This document shows positions 9,187 through 17,678 of a DNA stretch of 64,000 nucleotides, piece after piece. Below the pieces are notes generated by a model. The model had not been told where the DNA came from and did no database searches. It worked only from the letters and a program-made list of their open reading frames with translations. The stretch spans positions 187,215 to 251,214 of the forward strand of contig NZ_BMEO01000005.1 of NCBI RefSeq assembly GCF_014636635.1, in the 5' to 3' direction. The position numbers and the translations under genes were made by a program. The stretch is from Marinicella pacifica (GTDB taxonomy: Bacteria > Pseudomonadota > Gammaproteobacteria > Xanthomonadales > Marinicellaceae). Numbering within the stretch: the first letter of the stretch is position 1; every line of letters begins with the position of its first letter.

Positions 9187-9882
9187 ATGAAAAAAGCTTT
9201 ATTCTTAACGCTCACGCTTTTTGCCTTAACCGCTTTTGCGCAAACTGAGCGACAAACCAATGCCACAGTGGCTCAAGCCACGCCTTTTAATCCACTGGCA
9301 CCGGTACCCATCGCCGATCCGGGTTTTGAAGCTGGTCCCTTTGGTGGTGTCTGGACAGAAAGCTCAACAAATTTCGGCACACCTATTTGTGATGTGGGGG
9401 GCTGTGGAACGGGCACCGGCACCGGCCCGAACAGTGGTTCATTCTGGACTTGGTTTGGCGGCATTTCCGCTTTTGAAGAGGCCAGTGTCTCTCAATCAGT
9501 GACCATTCCACCGGCCGGCTCCGTAACACTTTCATTTTTCTTAGAATCTGCGGTCTGTAATGGCACCGGCTTTATGGAAGTCTTAATTGACGGCAACCAG
9601 GAATACTTATTTGACCAAACCAATCCTAATTGTGGTGTATTAGGCTACAACCAAGTTAACGTCGATTTAACTGCTTATCAAGGCCAAACGGTCAATTTAG
9701 AATTCCACTCGATTACCCAAGGTGATGATACTGTTAACATTTTTATTGATGACGTCAGCATGGATGCCTCCGGCACACCGCCTTCAGCAGCCGCTTTACC
9801 TGTTCCCAGCTTACAATGGTATGGCATGGGCTTGATGCTGTTGATATTAGGTTTTATCGGTGTCCGCCGTTTAAACCACTAA
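9187..9882 (+). CDS. Secreted protein with IPTL-CTERM-like sorting signal (probable XrtH substrate)
   Basis: A 231-residue exported protein. It has an N-terminal signal peptide (MKKALFLTLTLFALTAFAQ) and a beta-sandwich-like body rich in Gly, Thr and Asn, with four Cys that could pair. The C-terminal tripartite tail is VPSLQWYG, then a hydrophobic helix, then VRRLNH (residues about 205-231). This tail matches the layout of IPTLxxWG-CTERM signals recognised by exosortase H, with V-P-S-L for I-P-T-L and W-Y-G for E-W-G. The predicted fate is cleavage near the motif and attachment to a surface carrier. xrtH lies 5 kb away (14.8-15.4 kb). A strong GGAGG ribosome binding site suggests good expression. 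The function of the body is unknown. Confidence 0.82.
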   Translation: MKKALFLTLTLFALTAFAQTERQTNATVAQATPFNPLAPVPIADPGFEAGPFGGVWTESSTNFGTPICDVGGCGTGTGTGPNSGSFWTWFGGISAFEEASVSQSVTIPPAGSVTLSFFLESAVCNGTGFMEVLIDGNQEYLFDQTNPNCGVLGYNQVNVDLTAYQGQTVNLEFHSITQGDDTVNIFIDDVSMDASGTPPSAAALPVPSLQWYGMGLMLLILGFIGVRRLNH

Positions 9883-9901
9883 AATCAGTTAATACAAGCA
9901 T

Positions 9902-9930
9902 AAAAAAGGGCGCTTAGATCGCCCTTTTTT
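9902..9930. terminator. Bidirectional intrinsic terminator
   Basis: A GGGCG/CGCCC stem (9908-9912 with 9920-9924) is flanked by an A-run on the left and six Ts on the right. It lies between the IPTL-CTERM-like gene and convergent nadB and can serve both. Confidence 0.8.
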
Positions 9931-9957
9931 AATGCCTGAAAAAAATAGATTGTCAGT

Positions 9958-11529
9958 TTATTCTTCACGGTAATGACAGCCGATGCTGTGGCTATTTGAC
10001 CAGGCAGCCAGGGTTACAATAATCGCCGTGCGCACGGCATTACGCAATCCGATCAAAGCATCAGAAACCCGGTTGTTGCGGTAAAACTGCTCAATGTCAT
10101 CTTCTAAACGCCGCAACTCACGTAAAGCCCGTTGTAAACGTTCAGATGAGCGACTGATACCGACATAATTCCACATAATGGTTTGAATGCGATGTACATC
10201 GTGCTGAATCAACACATCATCAGCGGTTTCCATACTGTTCATCTGCCATGGTGGAATCAGTTGCTTGTCATAAAAGTCGACCCGGTCCGTGTTGTCCGCA
10301 ATCGCACGCGCAGCATCCAGACCGGTGACCACACCTTCTAATAAGGAGGTACTGGCCAATCGGTTGGCACCATGTAAGCCGGTACACGCCACCTCACCGA
10401 CTGCATACAATTGTTGAATATCAGTCATACCGTGCTGATTGACCCAAACTCCACCGCAGGCGTAATGGGCCGCTGGTGTCACCGGAATCGGCTGACGGGT
10501 AATATCAATATCATGTTGTAAACAAAATTGATATATACCCGGGAACTTGGCTTTTATGGCATCGGCCTGTAAGTAAGAAGCCAGATCCAAATAAACACAG
10601 TCATTATTTAAACGTTGCATTTCCTTGAAAATACTGCGCGACACCACATCGCGTGGCGCCAAATCCTGCCACTCAGGTGAATAGTGTTGCATAAAAAACT
10701 CACCTTTGGCATTAATCAACCGGGCACCGGCACCCCTTAAGGCTTCAGAGATGAGAAAATTGGGCGCGCCTTTTTTATGCAAGGTGGTGGGATGAAACTG
10801 CACATATTCAGTGTTAATGATTCGGGCGCCGGCACGGTTGGCCATGGCGATGCCATCACCACGCGCACCGGCGGTGTTACTCGAATGTAAAAACAACTGC
10901 CCATACCCACCACTGGCCAGTACCGTGTGTTTGGCCAACATGCGCATTACCTGGTCATTTTGTTGATTCAAAACATACGCCCCGACCACCCGGGTGGGCT
11001 GATAAACACTGCGCCGATCCAGACTGTGGTGATTGGGTGTAATTAAATCAATGGCGGTGTGGTGCGTCATTAAGGAGACATTTCGGTGTTGACGCAATGC
11101 CGCGAGTAACACTTTATGGATGGCCTGCCCGGTGGCATCTTTGTGATGTAATATCCGGGCCACACTGTGGGCACCTTCCTGACAAGTCAGCCATTGTTGC
11201 TTGTGATTCCGGTCAAAATCAACCCGGGTCTGTTGCATCATCAGACGACGCACATAATCAGGTCCCCGGGCTGCCAAATACGCCACATAATCGGGATTAT
11301 TCAGACCGTGACCGGCTGCCATAATGTCTTGTGCCAACAATTCGGCCGAGTCATTCTCCCCACGATACACAATCCCGCCCTGGGCCCAATGGGTATTACA
11401 ATCTTCGGCGTCATCGGCACGGGTCAACACAGTCACTGACAGACCCAAATACGCCAGTTCAAGGGCGGCACTTAAACCGGCAATCCCACTGCCGATAACA
11501 AGTACCGTGTCTTGATACAGTTCCGGCAT
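9958..11529 (-). CDS. nadB: L-aspartate oxidase NadB
   Basis: A 523-residue flavoprotein that oxidises L-aspartate to iminoaspartate, the first step of bacterial NAD synthesis. It has the N-terminal FAD-binding motif GSGIAGLSAALELA (residues 13-26), substrate-site segments typical of the family (QFHPTTLH, RGAGARLIN) and NRLASTSLLEG near residue 390. Its C-terminal helical domain carries the usual Arg-rich region. It follows nadA after 5 bp, forming a two-gene nadAB operon; NadA consumes the unstable product directly. Confidence 0.97.
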   Translation of the reverse strand: MPELYQDTVLVIGSGIAGLSAALELAYLGLSVTVLTRADDAEDCNTHWAQGGIVYRGENDSAELLAQDIMAAGHGLNNPDYVAYLAARGPDYVRRLMMQQTRVDFDRNHKQQWLTCQEGAHSVARILHHKDATGQAIHKVLLAALRQHRNVSLMTHHTAIDLITPNHHSLDRRSVYQPTRVVGAYVLNQQNDQVMRMLAKHTVLASGGYGQLFLHSSNTAGARGDGIAMANRAGARIINTEYVQFHPTTLHKKGAPNFLISEALRGAGARLINAKGEFFMQHYSPEWQDLAPRDVVSRSIFKEMQRLNNDCVYLDLASYLQADAIKAKFPGIYQFCLQHDIDITRQPIPVTPAAHYACGGVWVNQHGMTDIQQLYAVGEVACTGLHGANRLASTSLLEGVVTGLDAARAIADNTDRVDFYDKQLIPPWQMNSMETADDVLIQHDVHRIQTIMWNYVGISRSSERLQRALRELRRLEDDIEQFYRNNRVSDALIGLRNAVRTAIIVTLAAWSNSHSIGCHYREE

Positions 11530-11534
11530 CGGTA

Positions 11535-12563
11535 TTAGCCGATTTGCAACATACGATTGACGGCCTGATAAGCCCGTTGTCTGATGTCCTCATCCATAAT
11601 GATCTGATATTGATTAAACAGTAAAGCATTATAGGTGTCTTTGAGTTGTATCTGATTCATGTGCGGACATCGCACATGACACATCCGCAGCATTTCCCGG
11701 TTCGGGTTTTCGGCATGAATGTTATCGCCCATGGCACATTCAGTAAGTAATAAATAGCGTGGTAAATGATTATCCCGAATATAGTTAATCATGGCCGTGG
11801 TACTGCCTGAGAAATCAGCGGCATCCACCACTTCAGGCTTACATTCGGGATGCGCCAGAACCTTGGCATCAGGATACGTGGCCCGGACATGTTCAATGTC
11901 TTCCACTGTAAACTGGTCATGGACCTCACAACGGCCGTGCCAGCCAATGAGCTGTACGTCCACATCCTTGTCGGTGCCTTTGGTTTTGCTCGGGAATATA
12001 ATGTGTTTACCGGTTTCGCGGGCAATATTTCCCGCCAGATACTCATCGGGCAAAAATATCACCGTATCTGAGTTCAGTGATTCCACCACTTGTTTTGCAT
12101 TACCCGAGGTGCAGCAGATATCTGTTTCAGCTTTGACATCGGCATAGGTATTGATATAGGTCACCACCGGCACCCCTGGAAACTGTTCTTTCAGTTTTCT
12201 GACATCGGCTGCGGTGATTGATTCGGCCAATGAACAACCGGCTTGGCTTGACGGCACCAACACCATTTTGTCAGGACTTAGAATTTTGGCCGTTTCGGCC
12301 ATAAATTCGACGCCGCAAAAAACAATAATGTCTTTATCCGTCTCGGCGGCTTTTCGGGATAATTCCAGGGAATCACCGGTAAAATCAGGTACTGTGTGAA
12401 ACAACGCCGGTTCCATGTAGTTATGGCCCAGTATTAAGGCGTTTTTTTGCTGTTTTAGGTCGATGATTTGTTGTGCCATTTCGGCCTTTAAAATCAATTC
12501 GGCTTCAGAATACTGGTCAGACAGTTTTTGGGTGAGTTTATCGAGAATCGGGTTGGCTAACAT
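11535..12563 (-). CDS. nadA: Quinolinate synthase NadA
   Basis: A 342-residue quinolinate synthase that condenses iminoaspartate with dihydroxyacetone phosphate. The cysteines expected to bind the [4Fe-4S] cluster are visible in FCGVEFMAETA, LLTECAMGDN and the DICCTSGNA region. The protein starts at ATG 12563, with a purine-rich AAGGAAAA upstream. It is the first gene of nadAB. Two TATAAT-like hexamers lie in the upstream gap on the minus strand (complement at 12605-12610 and 12630-12635), each lacking a convincing -35. Confidence 0.96.
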   Translation of the reverse strand: MLANPILDKLTQKLSDQYSEAELILKAEMAQQIIDLKQQKNALILGHNYMEPALFHTVPDFTGDSLELSRKAAETDKDIIVFCGVEFMAETAKILSPDKMVLVPSSQAGCSLAESITAADVRKLKEQFPGVPVVTYINTYADVKAETDICCTSGNAKQVVESLNSDTVIFLPDEYLAGNIARETGKHIIFPSKTKGTDKDVDVQLIGWHGRCEVHDQFTVEDIEHVRATYPDAKVLAHPECKPEVVDAADFSGSTTAMINYIRDNHLPRYLLLTECAMGDNIHAENPNREMLRMCHVRCPHMNQIQLKDTYNALLFNQYQIIMDEDIRQRAYQAVNRMLQIG

Positions 12564-12676
12564 GGATCTTTATTTTCCTTAAATTTTTAAGAAAGGCGCC
12601 GACTATTATACGACGCCCAGGCGACAGGCATTATATGTAAAAGATCAGTCTTATTTTTTGATGTGGGTCAGGTTTT

Positions 12677-14815
12677 TTACTGTTTTATACCCGCTAATTT
12701 TAGTAAAAATGCATAGTCCTGTGCGGTTTCCTTATAGTAACTAAAACGACCCGAAGCACCGCCGTGACCGGTGTCCATATTAGTGCGCATTAACAATAAG
12801 TTATCATCGGTTTTCATGTCCCGCAATTTTGCCACCCATTTGGCCGGTTCAAAGTATTGCACTTGTGAATCATGTAATCCGGTGGTCACCAGGATATTGG
12901 GATAATCCTGTGCTTTGACCTGATCATAGGGTGAGTAAGACAGCATATATTCATAAGAATCTTTGTTTTTAGGATTGCCCCATTCTTCAAATTCACCGGT
13001 GGTTAACGGTAAGCTTTCATCCAGCATGGTGGTAACCACATCCACAAACGGAACACTGGCAATCATACCATCATACAAATCGCCGGCCATATTGGCCACC
13101 GCGCCCATCAACAAGCCGCCGGCACTGCCGCCCCAGGCGTACATCCTTTCGGGATCGCCGTAGCCTTTATCCAAAAGGGCTTTTGAGGCGTCTATAAAAT
13201 CGGTGAAGGTGTTTAATTTATTGAACATTTTACCGTCTTCATACCACGCGCGGCCTTTAGCCTGCGATCCCCGAATATGCGCCACCGCATAAACAAATCC
13301 GCGGTCCAACAAAGACAATCGGCTGACTGAAAAGCTCGGGTCAATGGAATGACCATAAGAACCGTAACCGTAAACCAACAATGGCCGTTCGTTTAAGGCT
13401 TGATCTGACTTTTTATACACCAGTGATACCGGCACTTGCGCACCGTCCCGTGCTGTGATCAGCAGACGCTCGGCGTGGTATGCATCGGGATTGTAAGGGC
13501 CATTGATTTCATCCTGTTTGAGCAAAGTTTTTTCGTCTGTGTTTAAATCGACTTCATAAATACTGTCCAGCGCAGTAAATGAATCATAGCTGTAACGCAT
13601 GCTGTTGGTGTTTTGTTCGGGGTTATGGCCCACCCACATGGTGGACACCGATTCTTCACCCTGAATGATTTTCTCATCCCCGGTTGTCCAGTTTTTAACT
13701 TTGATATGTTTCAGGCCATTGTGGCGTTGATCCACCGCCAGCCAGTCTTTAAAAGCCTCAACATCATAAATGAGTGTTTCATTATCATGAGGAATGATTT
13801 CCTGCCATCGGTTTTTATCCTGAGAATCACCGATGGTTGCGCGCATCACCCGTGAATTTAAAGCTTTCCAGTTGGTCACAATAATCCAGTCGCCCTGATA
13901 GTCTTCCACTGAATACTCATGTTTTTGTTCTCGCGGCAATACTGAGGCAAATTCGCCTGTGGGATTTGCTGCATCCAAATACAGGGCTTCACTCTGGGTG
14001 GTGGATTCAATCTGAATCATAATATAATCACCGGAGCGTGAGGTGTAACAAGACAGATAAAAGGTATCGTCGGGTTCTTGGTAAACCAGCACATCCTCAC
14101 TCACCGGTGTGCCCAATCGGTGACGGTAAACCCGATATGGCAAAAGTGTAACGGGATGTTTACGGGTGTAAAAAAAGGTTTCACTGTCTTTGGCCCAGGC
14201 AATTGAACCGGTGGTGTTCTTTATCACATCCGGCAGCATTTGACCGCTCGTCAGGTCTTTAAAGCGCAGATCGTACTGACGGCGGCTGACCGTGTCCTCG
14301 GAAAAACCATAAATTTTATGATTTGGACTGGGTTTTTGAAAGTTACTGGCATAGTAGGCATAGTCTTTGGCCAGTTCATTTACATCCAGCAACAGCTGTT
14401 CCGGGGCCGCTAATTGCCCTTTTTTGCGCGCATAAATCGGGTACTCCTGACCTTCTGAATAGCGACTGTAATACCAGTATTCGCCCAATTGATAGGGTAC
14501 AGATTCATCGTTTTGTTTAATGCGGGCAGTGATTTCCCGGTACAAGCTCTCTGCCAGTGGCTCAACATCTTTTAATTGTGCTTCGGTGTATTTGTTCTCT
14601 GCTTCAAGGTAAGCCAAAACGTCAGGATTGCTGCGTTGATCATCCCGCAGCCAATGGTAATTATCCACACGCTTATCACCATGTATTGTTAAAGTATGGG
14701 GAACTTTTTTGGCAACGGGCGGCTTGGATAGATTCATATTTAACTCCTTGGTGGGTGTGGATTGGCAGGCCGATAACAGTGAAATAAAAGCCAAAAGAAT
14801 AAATTTTTGCTGCAT
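12677..14815 (-). CDS. ptrB: Oligopeptidase B-like S9A peptidase, predicted lipoprotein
   Basis: A 712-residue prolyl-oligopeptidase-family serine peptidase of the oligopeptidase B type, which cleaves small peptides after basic residues. The catalytic Ser is in GGSAGG, the Asp in TTGLHDSQVQYFEP, and the His in MDTGHGG near the C-terminus. The N-terminal half is a seven-bladed propeller that filters substrate size. Unlike classical cytoplasmic OpB, it begins with a lipoprotein signal (LISLLSAC|QS), so it is likely periplasmic and membrane-anchored. Its start codon overlaps the stop of xrtH by one base (TAATG), suggesting translational coupling. Confidence 0.92.
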   Translation of the reverse strand: MQQKFILLAFISLLSACQSTPTKELNMNLSKPPVAKKVPHTLTIHGDKRVDNYHWLRDDQRSNPDVLAYLEAENKYTEAQLKDVEPLAESLYREITARIKQNDESVPYQLGEYWYYSRYSEGQEYPIYARKKGQLAAPEQLLLDVNELAKDYAYYASNFQKPSPNHKIYGFSEDTVSRRQYDLRFKDLTSGQMLPDVIKNTTGSIAWAKDSETFFYTRKHPVTLLPYRVYRHRLGTPVSEDVLVYQEPDDTFYLSCYTSRSGDYIMIQIESTTQSEALYLDAANPTGEFASVLPREQKHEYSVEDYQGDWIIVTNWKALNSRVMRATIGDSQDKNRWQEIIPHDNETLIYDVEAFKDWLAVDQRHNGLKHIKVKNWTTGDEKIIQGEESVSTMWVGHNPEQNTNSMRYSYDSFTALDSIYEVDLNTDEKTLLKQDEINGPYNPDAYHAERLLITARDGAQVPVSLVYKKSDQALNERPLLVYGYGSYGHSIDPSFSVSRLSLLDRGFVYAVAHIRGSQAKGRAWYEDGKMFNKLNTFTDFIDASKALLDKGYGDPERMYAWGGSAGGLLMGAVANMAGDLYDGMIASVPFVDVVTTMLDESLPLTTGEFEEWGNPKNKDSYEYMLSYSPYDQVKAQDYPNILVTTGLHDSQVQYFEPAKWVAKLRDMKTDDNLLLMRTNMDTGHGGASGRFSYYKETAQDYAFLLKLAGIKQ

Positions 14816-15369
14816 TAATGCGTCTCCTTTAAAGCCGTGGCTTGTGATTGTACATGGGATTTGTCTGACGGATGGTTGTTGTCAGTTTCGGTTTTTTTCG
14901 GCAAATAACGAAGCCAAATCAACCAGACAATTAACGCGTCTAATATAATTAACGCCTGCCACAAATATAAATGAAACCATTCAAACCAGGTCTGATTCCA
15001 TTGTAATAAATAAAACAGGGAAATAATGCGCACCAGATTAAGTGATTGAATGGCCAGAAATCCAAAAAATAAGCCTTTAATTTTATACCAAAGAGAGGAC
15101 GGAAACGCCACAATCGCCGCCAGCAGGATAATCATCGCCTCCACCCCATTACACCCTGGAGCGATTTGAATGGCAACCATGGTTTTGGTGTCCTGAATAA
15201 TGTCACCATAGGCATGCACATTGGCATCAAATAATTGCACAATCCAAGAGCTCACCGTGGCCAAAAAACCGGTAAAAGGCAGCACCACCGACTGACGCAC
15301 CGGCTCATAAATTTCTAACAGAAACAGTGAAACCAGAATTACAAGAAACAAAACAACAAAGCGAATCAT
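14815..15369 (-). CDS. xrtH: Exosortase H (XrtH)
   Basis: A 184-residue polytopic inner-membrane protein with the exosortase catalytic triad: Cys73 in APGCNGVEAM, Arg114 in LNLVRIISLF and His133 in WFHLYLWQ. The short length and the CNGVEA context fit XrtH, which processes IPTLxxWG-CTERM proteins. One probable substrate is encoded at 9187-9882. The oligopeptidase gene is coupled directly downstream, an arrangement worth noting because a periplasmic peptidase might act on released C-terminal peptides; that link is speculation. The assignment to the H subfamily rests on size, motif and the presence of a matching substrate. Confidence 0.88.
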   Translation of the reverse strand: MIRFVVLFLVILVSLFLLEIYEPVRQSVVLPFTGFLATVSSWIVQLFDANVHAYGDIIQDTKTMVAIQIAPGCNGVEAMIILLAAIVAFPSSLWYKIKGLFFGFLAIQSLNLVRIISLFYLLQWNQTWFEWFHLYLWQALIILDALIVWLIWLRYLPKKTETDNNHPSDKSHVQSQATALKETH

Positions 15370-15471
15370 AGGTATAAAGTGGGTTGCCCTTAAAACGAAC
15401 AGATTCTATCACATATCCTGCCTATGCACGGACCAAAACAAGGTTGTAACAAAGACATTATTCACAATCTT

Positions 15472-15515
15472 TTAATTTGGAATTAACGACGTTTTAACAG
15501 AAATGTTAGTACAAT
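15472..15515 (+). promoter_or_regulatory. Three TTAA direct repeats at 11-bp spacing plus -10 element
   Basis: TTAA occurs at 15472, 15483 and 15494, exactly 11 bp apart. The contexts are TTAATTTGG, TTAACGACG and TTAACAGAA. TACAAT follows at 15510-15515. Eleven-bp tandem half-sites upstream of a -10 are typical of OmpR/PhoB-family activators (PmrA and QseB boxes are built on TTAA). The adjacent response regulator is the obvious candidate. TAACA-N4-TGTTA (15495-15508) overlaps the last half-site. Confidence 0.6.
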
Positions 15516-15570
15516 AAACCCATAGTCAAGGTTCTCCAAAACAATTTGACTTAAATCTGGGCATCATATT

Positions 15571-15605
15571 TCCCAAGGAGTTTTTAACTTCTTGGGATTT
15601 TTTTT
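15571..15605 (+). terminator. Strong intrinsic terminator in the leader of the two-component operon
   Basis: A 12-bp stem pairs 15571-15582 with 15586-15597 (TCCCAAGGAGTT with AACTTCTTGGGA, one G-U). It has a 3-base loop and is followed by eight Ts. It sits about 55-85 bp after the likely transcription start and 75 bp before the response regulator. It therefore ends either a short RNA or an attenuated leader. Confidence 0.75.
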
Positions 15606-15680
15606 CTCAATATCATTAACAACAAAGACCCGCTACGGTCATAAATCCAGGTTCTTTGTTCTGATTAAAGGGATAAACTT

Positions 15681-16367
15681 ATGAAAATATTAGTGGTTGA
15701 AGATAACACCGACATCGCTGCCAATATAGTTGATTATTTTGAAGAAAAAGACCACATTGTCGATTATGCCGGTGATGGCGTGACCGGTCTGCATTTAGCG
15801 GTGAGCAACGACTTTGATGTGATTATTTTAGACTTAATGTTACCCGGTATGGATGGACTGGATTTGTGCAAAAAACTGCGTAAAGACGCCAAAAAGAACA
15901 CACCGGTGATAATGCTCACTGCCCGCGATACCTTAAGCCAGAAACTGGAAGGTTTTGAATACGGTGCCGATGATTACATGGTTAAACCTTTTGCTTTACA
16001 AGAACTGGAAGCCCGGGTCAATGTCTTGGGCACCCGCAAGAAGAAAAATCTTAACCGCACCCTGCAGGTAGCGGATCTGGAATTTAATTTGGATTCTTTA
16101 ATCGTCAAACGTGACGGCCAAAAACTGAAAATGAATCCCACTGGTTTAAAACTTTTACAAATACTGATGGAATCAAGTCCCTATGTGGTGCCGAGAGAAG
16201 AACTTGAAGTTAAGGTCTGGGGTGAAGAAATGCCCGATTCTGATTCGTTGCGGGTTCATATTCACGGACTGAGAACCACCATCGACAAACCCTTCGACAA
16301 ACAATTAATTCATACCCGACATGGCATAGGCTATCACATATCCGACCCCGATGAACTTTCGGAATAG
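15681..16367 (+). CDS. OmpR/PhoB-family response regulator
   Basis: A 228-residue regulator with a receiver domain (acidic pocket E7/D8, phospho-acceptor D51 in IILDLMLPGMDG, conserved Lys in DDYMVKPF) and a winged-helix DNA-binding domain from about residue 130 (SLRVHIHGLRTTIDKPF, THRGIGY-like end). The kinase gene overlaps its last 17 bp, so the two are a coupled pair. The signal is unknown. The TTAA repeats upstream suggest autoregulation. Confidence 0.93.
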   Translation: MKILVVEDNTDIAANIVDYFEEKDHIVDYAGDGVTGLHLAVSNDFDVIILDLMLPGMDGLDLCKKLRKDAKKNTPVIMLTARDTLSQKLEGFEYGADDYMVKPFALQELEARVNVLGTRKKKNLNRTLQVADLEFNLDSLIVKRDGQKLKMNPTGLKLLQILMESSPYVVPREELEVKVWGEEMPDSDSLRVHIHGLRTTIDKPFDKQLIHTRHGIGYHISDPDELSE

Positions 16368-17649
16368 TATAAAAAGCCGGATTATTATTGCTTTTCTGGC
16401 GTTCAGTACTTTATTAACCATTTTGTTTGCGCTGGCTTCACTCAGTATCCGGCAAAACCTGCAAACCGAACTGATAGAACAAACCATCCAGCAGGATCTG
16501 GATGGTTACATGCGGAAATTGGCTGCCAATCCAAAGAATGTACTGGGTCAGCCCCTGTCTTCAAATGTACAAGGCGTCATCACCACCCCTGACAATTTTC
16601 ACACCGACTTACCGCTTCACTATAAAGACTTAGAAGACGGCACCCATATCCTCAATGAAGGCGGCAAAACCTATATTGTCGCTGTCAATAAAAAAAATAA
16701 AGTCGAAGGACAGCCCATTTGGGGTTATATCAAATACGACATCAGCCATATGAAACAAAACAACCGCATGCTGTGGATTATCTTTGGCGGCATGTTGGCT
16801 GTTTTTTTGGTGCTGGCTTATTTGCTGGCCATTTATGTGTCGAAAAAAGCCCTGAAACCCTTGAGTAAACTGGCTGCCAAGCTGGAACATTTATCCGCCG
16901 ACACCCACATTGAACCGCTGGCACCTTATTTCACGGAAGACGAAGTGGGAAAAGTGGCTCACGCGCTGGACAATTATGCGCAAAGATTAACCGACTATGT
17001 AACCCGAGATAAAGAATTTAATGCCGATGTCAGTCATGAATTGCGCACACCGCTGGCGGTGATCAGCAGTACAGTGGAGCTTATAAAATCCAACCCCAAC
17101 ATTTCAGACAAAGAACTTAAACGCATTAACCGGATTGAACGGGCCGTCAAACAGTCCACTGAACTGACTGAAACACTGTTGTTGCTGGCGCGAGAAGAAC
17201 GCAAGGAAAACCAGGGACTTGAAAGAACACAGCCGGCCGCCATCATTCGTAAGATTTTAGACAGCCACCAGGACACCCTGAAACTCAAACCGGTGAAAAC
17301 CAAAATCATTGAAAATGACTGGCTGCAAGTCAAGGCCCCTGAATCGGTGGTGTCCGTGGTGCTTGGCAATCTGATTGGCAATGCCATAAAATATTCCACC
17401 GAAGGCACCATTCATATTATTATAGATCAACAATCTGTTATGGTTCAGGATGAAGGCGTGGGTGTGAACGAATCTGAACTGCCAAAATTGTTTGAACGTC
17501 ACTACCGAGCCAACAAAACCAGTTCAAAAGGGTCCGGCATTGGTCTGGCTATCGTCAAACGTTTATGTGAGCTGTATAATTGGCAGATTGAAATCAGACA
17601 AAACAAAACCGCGGGATTAACGGCCATACTAACTTTTAATCCTGAATAG
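16351..17649 (+). CDS. Sensor histidine kinase
   Basis: A 432-residue membrane kinase. Two transmembrane helices (about residues 10-30 and 141-162) flank a periplasmic sensor domain of about 110 residues. A short HAMP-like linker follows. The HisKA motif is FNADVSHELRTPLAV with phospho-accepting His229. The ATPase part has the N box (VLGNLIGNAIKYS), G1 (VQDEGVGV) and G2 (GSGIGLAIV). It phosphorylates the overlapping upstream regulator. The periplasmic domain shows no family I recognise, so the stimulus is open. Confidence 0.93.
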   Translation: MNFRNSIKSRIIIAFLAFSTLLTILFALASLSIRQNLQTELIEQTIQQDLDGYMRKLAANPKNVLGQPLSSNVQGVITTPDNFHTDLPLHYKDLEDGTHILNEGGKTYIVAVNKKNKVEGQPIWGYIKYDISHMKQNNRMLWIIFGGMLAVFLVLAYLLAIYVSKKALKPLSKLAAKLEHLSADTHIEPLAPYFTEDEVGKVAHALDNYAQRLTDYVTRDKEFNADVSHELRTPLAVISSTVELIKSNPNISDKELKRINRIERAVKQSTELTETLLLLAREERKENQGLERTQPAAIIRKILDSHQDTLKLKPVKTKIIENDWLQVKAPESVVSVVLGNLIGNAIKYSTEGTIHIIIDQQSVMVQDEGVGVNESELPKLFERHYRANKTSSKGSGIGLAIVKRLCELYNWQIEIRQNKTAGLTAILTFNPE

Positions 17650-17678
17650 TTGTCAGCGTTGCTTAATGGATTAAATTT

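Larger units (their letters stand above)
15370..15680 (+). other. Intergenic regulatory leader of the two-component system
   Basis: A 311-bp gap between divergent xrtH and the response regulator. From left to right it holds three TTAA half-sites 11 bp apart, a TACAAT -10-like hexamer, a strong hairpin with a T-run, and a second hairpin. In the second hairpin, ACAAAGA near 15622 can pair with TCTTTGT near 15652, just upstream of the ribosome binding site. No open reading frame is apparent. Confidence 0.6.

Noticed and set aside
16630..16890. Antisense frame inside the histidine kinase
   Set aside because: It mirrors the kinase membrane and linker coding sequence and has no independent support.
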